Origin: CAYXVU01 sp964468725
Lineage (GTDB): Bacteria > Acidobacteriota > Blastocatellia > UBA7656
Direction: 5' to 3'
DNA length: 8,752 nucleotides
NCBI GenBank assembly: GCA_964468725.1
Contig: CAYXVU010000250.1
Coordinates: 1-8,752 of the forward strand
The notes under the pieces were generated by a model, which made no database searches, was not told the DNA's origin, and saw only the letters and a program-made list of their open reading frames with translations. Positions 6,624 through 8,752 of this stretch are shown here, one piece after another; the stretch's first letter is position 1, and each line of letters starts with the position of its first letter. The position numbers were made by a program, and so were the translations under genes.

Positions 6624-8752
6624 TCATGAACCGCCGGTTTTGAAGTTCAAGCGATCCATCTTCAAATAGAGCCCCTTGCGGGAAAGCCCCAACTCTCTTG
6701 AAGCGCGAGCGATATTGCCAGAGTGCCGGTGCAGAGCATCGCGGATCATCCGCCTCTCCAACTCTTCGACAGCTTCGGCAAGGGTTAGTCCCGGCGGGGT
6801 CGGTTCAAAGAAATCTGTGCGCGGTTTGGCGGTAGCGGCGGGCAGGTGAAGCTCGCGGCTGGCTTGGACAATATCTTGCGACAGCGAATCAGGTTCAATA
6901 ATTGCGCCGGATTCGCTGTAAGCGACCAGCCGACGTACTTCGTTGCACAGTTGTCGCACATTCCCTGGCCAATCATAAACCACCAGCAGATCAACCGTCT
7001 CTTCCGAGAGTTTGATGTCGCGTTTGGCCGACTCTTTTTGATAGAGATTCAAATAATAGTTCATCAAGATAGGAATCTCTTCGCGGCGTTCGCGCAGCGG
7101 TGGAACCTGTATGCGAATAACATTGAGACGATGAAAAAGGTCTTCACGGAAGCGACCTTCGGCCACTGCCGCTTCCAATTGTGCATTGGTAGCGGCGATG
7201 ACGCGAACATCAACCAGCGTCGGTTGATTTTCGCCGATAGGGAAGACCTCTCCTTCTTGCAGGAAGCGCAACAATTTTGGTTGTAATTCGATGGGTAGGT
7301 CACCGATTTCGTCTAGAAACAGCGTGCCATTATCTACCGAGCGAATGATGCCTTTATTGCTCTCGACAGCTCCGGTAAATGCGCCGCGGCGAAAGCCGAA
7401 TAGCTGACTTTCGACCATCTCGCGTGGCGCTGCCGAGCAGTTGAACGGGGTGAACTGGTTAAAGCGCCTCGAACTGCCAGCGTGGACAGCGCGCGCAATC
7501 AATTCTTTTCCGGTTCCGCTTTCACCGGTAATCAAGACGGTCACGTCCGATGAGCGAATTTTATCAATCTGCTCCAGAACCTTTGCCATGGCGCGGCTGG
7601 CACATAGAAATCCGGGCATCTCGACGCGCGCTAAGAATCGCGCTGGGTTGAAGACTTGTGCGCGGCGCGTCTTACTCTTGACGAACTCGACTTCCAGCCC
7701 CTGTTCAACCAATGAGATAAGCGGATCCAGATTGACTTGCTGTTCTAGGAACCGTTCCGATTGCGGCTCGATGATGCGCAACAAAAAAGCGCTGCGATGA
7801 TTATCCGTAAAGGGGAAGACAAAGTGGCGTGCGTATTCGGGGGACGCGAGTTTTTTGAGAAATTCCACTTCTCTATTCTGTTCTCGTTCATTGAGATCGA
7901 ACGCCACTGCGACGGCCATTTGCAGCTTTGCGGTGGCCGATTCTTCATTGCTGAATTCGGTAATCAGGACGGCGCGACTCTGTGCTTGTTCGCGGATGAT
8001 GGAAGCGAGTTCGTAAATCAATAGCCCTCTCATGACAGAGGCACGCACCAGGCGCTGCGCGATAAACCCGTCCATCGCAGATGCCAAGTCGGGCACAGCT
8101 TTTGAAATGATCGGTTCGCTCTTTGGGCTGGCCGGAGCCGCCGTTGAGACGGATGCGATGATTGGAGGGGTATCTTTTAGCGTCGCTAATAATTCGCGTG
8201 CTCGTTGCGCGCTCAACTCAGCGCCTAATTGCTCAAAGGTTGAGATACCCTCTTCGATGCGTTGGCGAGCCGTAGGCGATTCGCCGAGTTGAATATACAT
8301 CTGAGCCAAGCCAATTTTGTTGATCGCACTTTCCAATGCGCTGCCGTGAATTTCAAAAATAGACGAACTCTGCTTCAGCGATTGAATGGCAGCCGCAATA
8401 TGACCTTTAGCCAACTCGACTTTGCTGATGCCGCGCATCAAAAAGCCCCAACCCGGCATGGAGGGTGAGTCGCGCAAAAAGGCTTCCACCTCATAGACCA
8501 GTTGACTGGCTCTGGAGAGGTCACCTTTCTCCAACAGCACTTCGGCCAGACAGAGCTTGGCTTGCGCGATATAGCGATGGTCGCCGGTTCGGTCGCTCAC
8601 TTCAATGACTTTCTCGAAGTAAGGAATGGCTGCATCTGCCTGCTCTTTGAGGACGAAACTGCGTCCAATACTGACCCATGTACTTAGCAGCCCCCACTCG
8701 CCACCTTTGATGGGCGCAAGAATTTCGAGCGATTGATTGAGTAATTGATCGG
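6624..8752 (-). CDS. Sigma-54-dependent transcriptional activator with TPR and GAF-like domains (5' end outside window)
   Basis: Bacterial enhancer-binding protein that would remodel RNA polymerase-sigma-54 at -24/-12 promoters using ATP. The frame is open to the window edge, giving 708 visible residues. A GTG at 8600 could be mistaken for the start, but 50 upstream codons continue the same helical repeats. Visible numbering: TPR-like helices at about 1-192 (AIPYFEKVIEV, AQAKLCLAEVLLEKGDLSRA); a Pro/Ala/Ser linker; a GAF-like domain at about 225-355; the AAA+ domain at about 380-610 with Walker A GESGTGKE (409-416), GAFTGA (456-461), Walker B LFLDEIGDLP (477-486) and the FREDLFHRLNV arginine-finger region; and a Fis-type helix-turn-helix at about 675-702 (NIARASRELGLSRKGLYLKM). 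All motifs for ATP hydrolysis and sigma-54 contact are intact. There is no receiver domain in the visible part, so control is probably through the TPR/GAF region or missing N-terminal domains. The stop is followed by two hairpins. Confidence 0.93.
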   Translation of the reverse strand, partial: DQLLNQSLEILAPIKGGEWGLLSTWVSIGRSFVLKEQADAAIPYFEKVIEVSDRTGDHRYIAQAKLCLAEVLLEKGDLSRASQLVYEVEAFLRDSPSMPGWGFLMRGISKVELAKGHIAAAIQSLKQSSSIFEIHGSALESAINKIGLAQMYIQLGESPTARQRIEEGISTFEQLGAELSAQRARELLATLKDTPPIIASVSTAAPASPKSEPIISKAVPDLASAMDGFIAQRLVRASVMRGLLIYELASIIREQAQSRAVLITEFSNEESATAKLQMAVAVAFDLNEREQNREVEFLKKLASPEYARHFVFPFTDNHRSAFLLRIIEPQSERFLEQQVNLDPLISLVEQGLEVEFVKSKTRRAQVFNPARFLARVEMPGFLCASRAMAKVLEQIDKIRSSDVTVLITGESGTGKELIARAVHAGSSRRFNQFTPFNCSAAPREMVESQLFGFRRGAFTGAVESNKGIIRSVDNGTLFLDEIGDLPIELQPKLLRFLQEGEVFPIGENQPTLVDVRVIAATNAQLEAAVAEGRFREDLFHRLNVIRIQVPPLRERREEIPILMNYYLNLYQKESAKRDIKLSEETVDLLVVYDWPGNVRQLCNEVRRLVAYSESGAIIEPDSLSQDIVQASRELHLPAATAKPRTDFFEPTPPGLTLAEAVEELERRMIRDALHRHSGNIARASRELGLSRKGLYLKMDRLNFKTGGS

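Noticed and set aside
6846..7286. Plus-strand open frame of 146 codons opposite the AAA+ domain
   Set aside because: Opposite conserved sigma-54 activator motifs, so it is a shadow frame.
1..8752. CRISPR arrays, tRNA or rRNA genes, insertion sequences, attachment sites
   Set aside because: No regularly spaced repeats, cloverleaf-like sequence, transposase-like protein or terminal inverted repeats were seen; the intergenic space is too small to hide large elements.

Overview
The window looks like chromosomal DNA of an Acidobacteriota member, possibly of the Blastocatellia (subdivision 4) type. This is inferred from protein style only: a very large Oar-like TonB-dependent receptor with an N-terminal carboxypeptidase-regulatory-like domain, a multidomain ECF sigma factor carrying its own membrane anchor, and a TPR/GAF sigma-54 activator. 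There is no rRNA or marker gene to confirm it. All convincing coding sequence is on the minus strand, and about 98% of the window is coding. I found no tRNA, rRNA, CRISPR array, insertion sequence or tandem repeat.

In transcription order (right to left): (1) 8752-6624 is the 3' part of a sigma-54 (RpoN) enhancer-binding protein. Its frame stays open to the window edge, so the true start is outside. TPR-like helices are followed by a GAF-like domain, a complete AAA+ sigma-54 interaction domain with an intact GAFTGA loop, and a Fis-type helix-turn-helix. (2) 6623-6491 is a short intergenic region with a stem-loop just after the stop codon and then a classical minus-strand intrinsic terminator (8-bp GC-rich stem, 4-nt loop, run of 8 T). 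(3) 6490-3482 is a 1002-residue single-chain sigma factor: ECF-type regions 2 and 4, a zinc-finger anti-sigma-like HxxxCxxC motif, an unassigned beta-rich domain, one transmembrane helix, and about 520 residues predicted to lie in the periplasm. (4) After a 34-nt gap, 3447-46 encodes a 1133-residue outer-membrane TonB-dependent receptor of the Oar-like class with a C-terminal phenylalanine.

The sigma/receptor pair probably forms an operon separated from the sigma-54 activator by the terminator. The arrangement recalls the FecI-FecR-FecA logic (sigma, anti-sigma, receptor) or RpoE-RseA-RseB (sigma, anti-sigma, periplasmic sensor), but here the sigma, anti-sigma-like, membrane and periplasmic parts are fused in one polypeptide, and the receptor lacks the visible N-terminal signalling (STN) domain that FecA-type receptors use. 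This fusion is the most interesting object in the window. Its sensing mechanism, any link to the receptor, and any hierarchy with the sigma-54 activator are inference.
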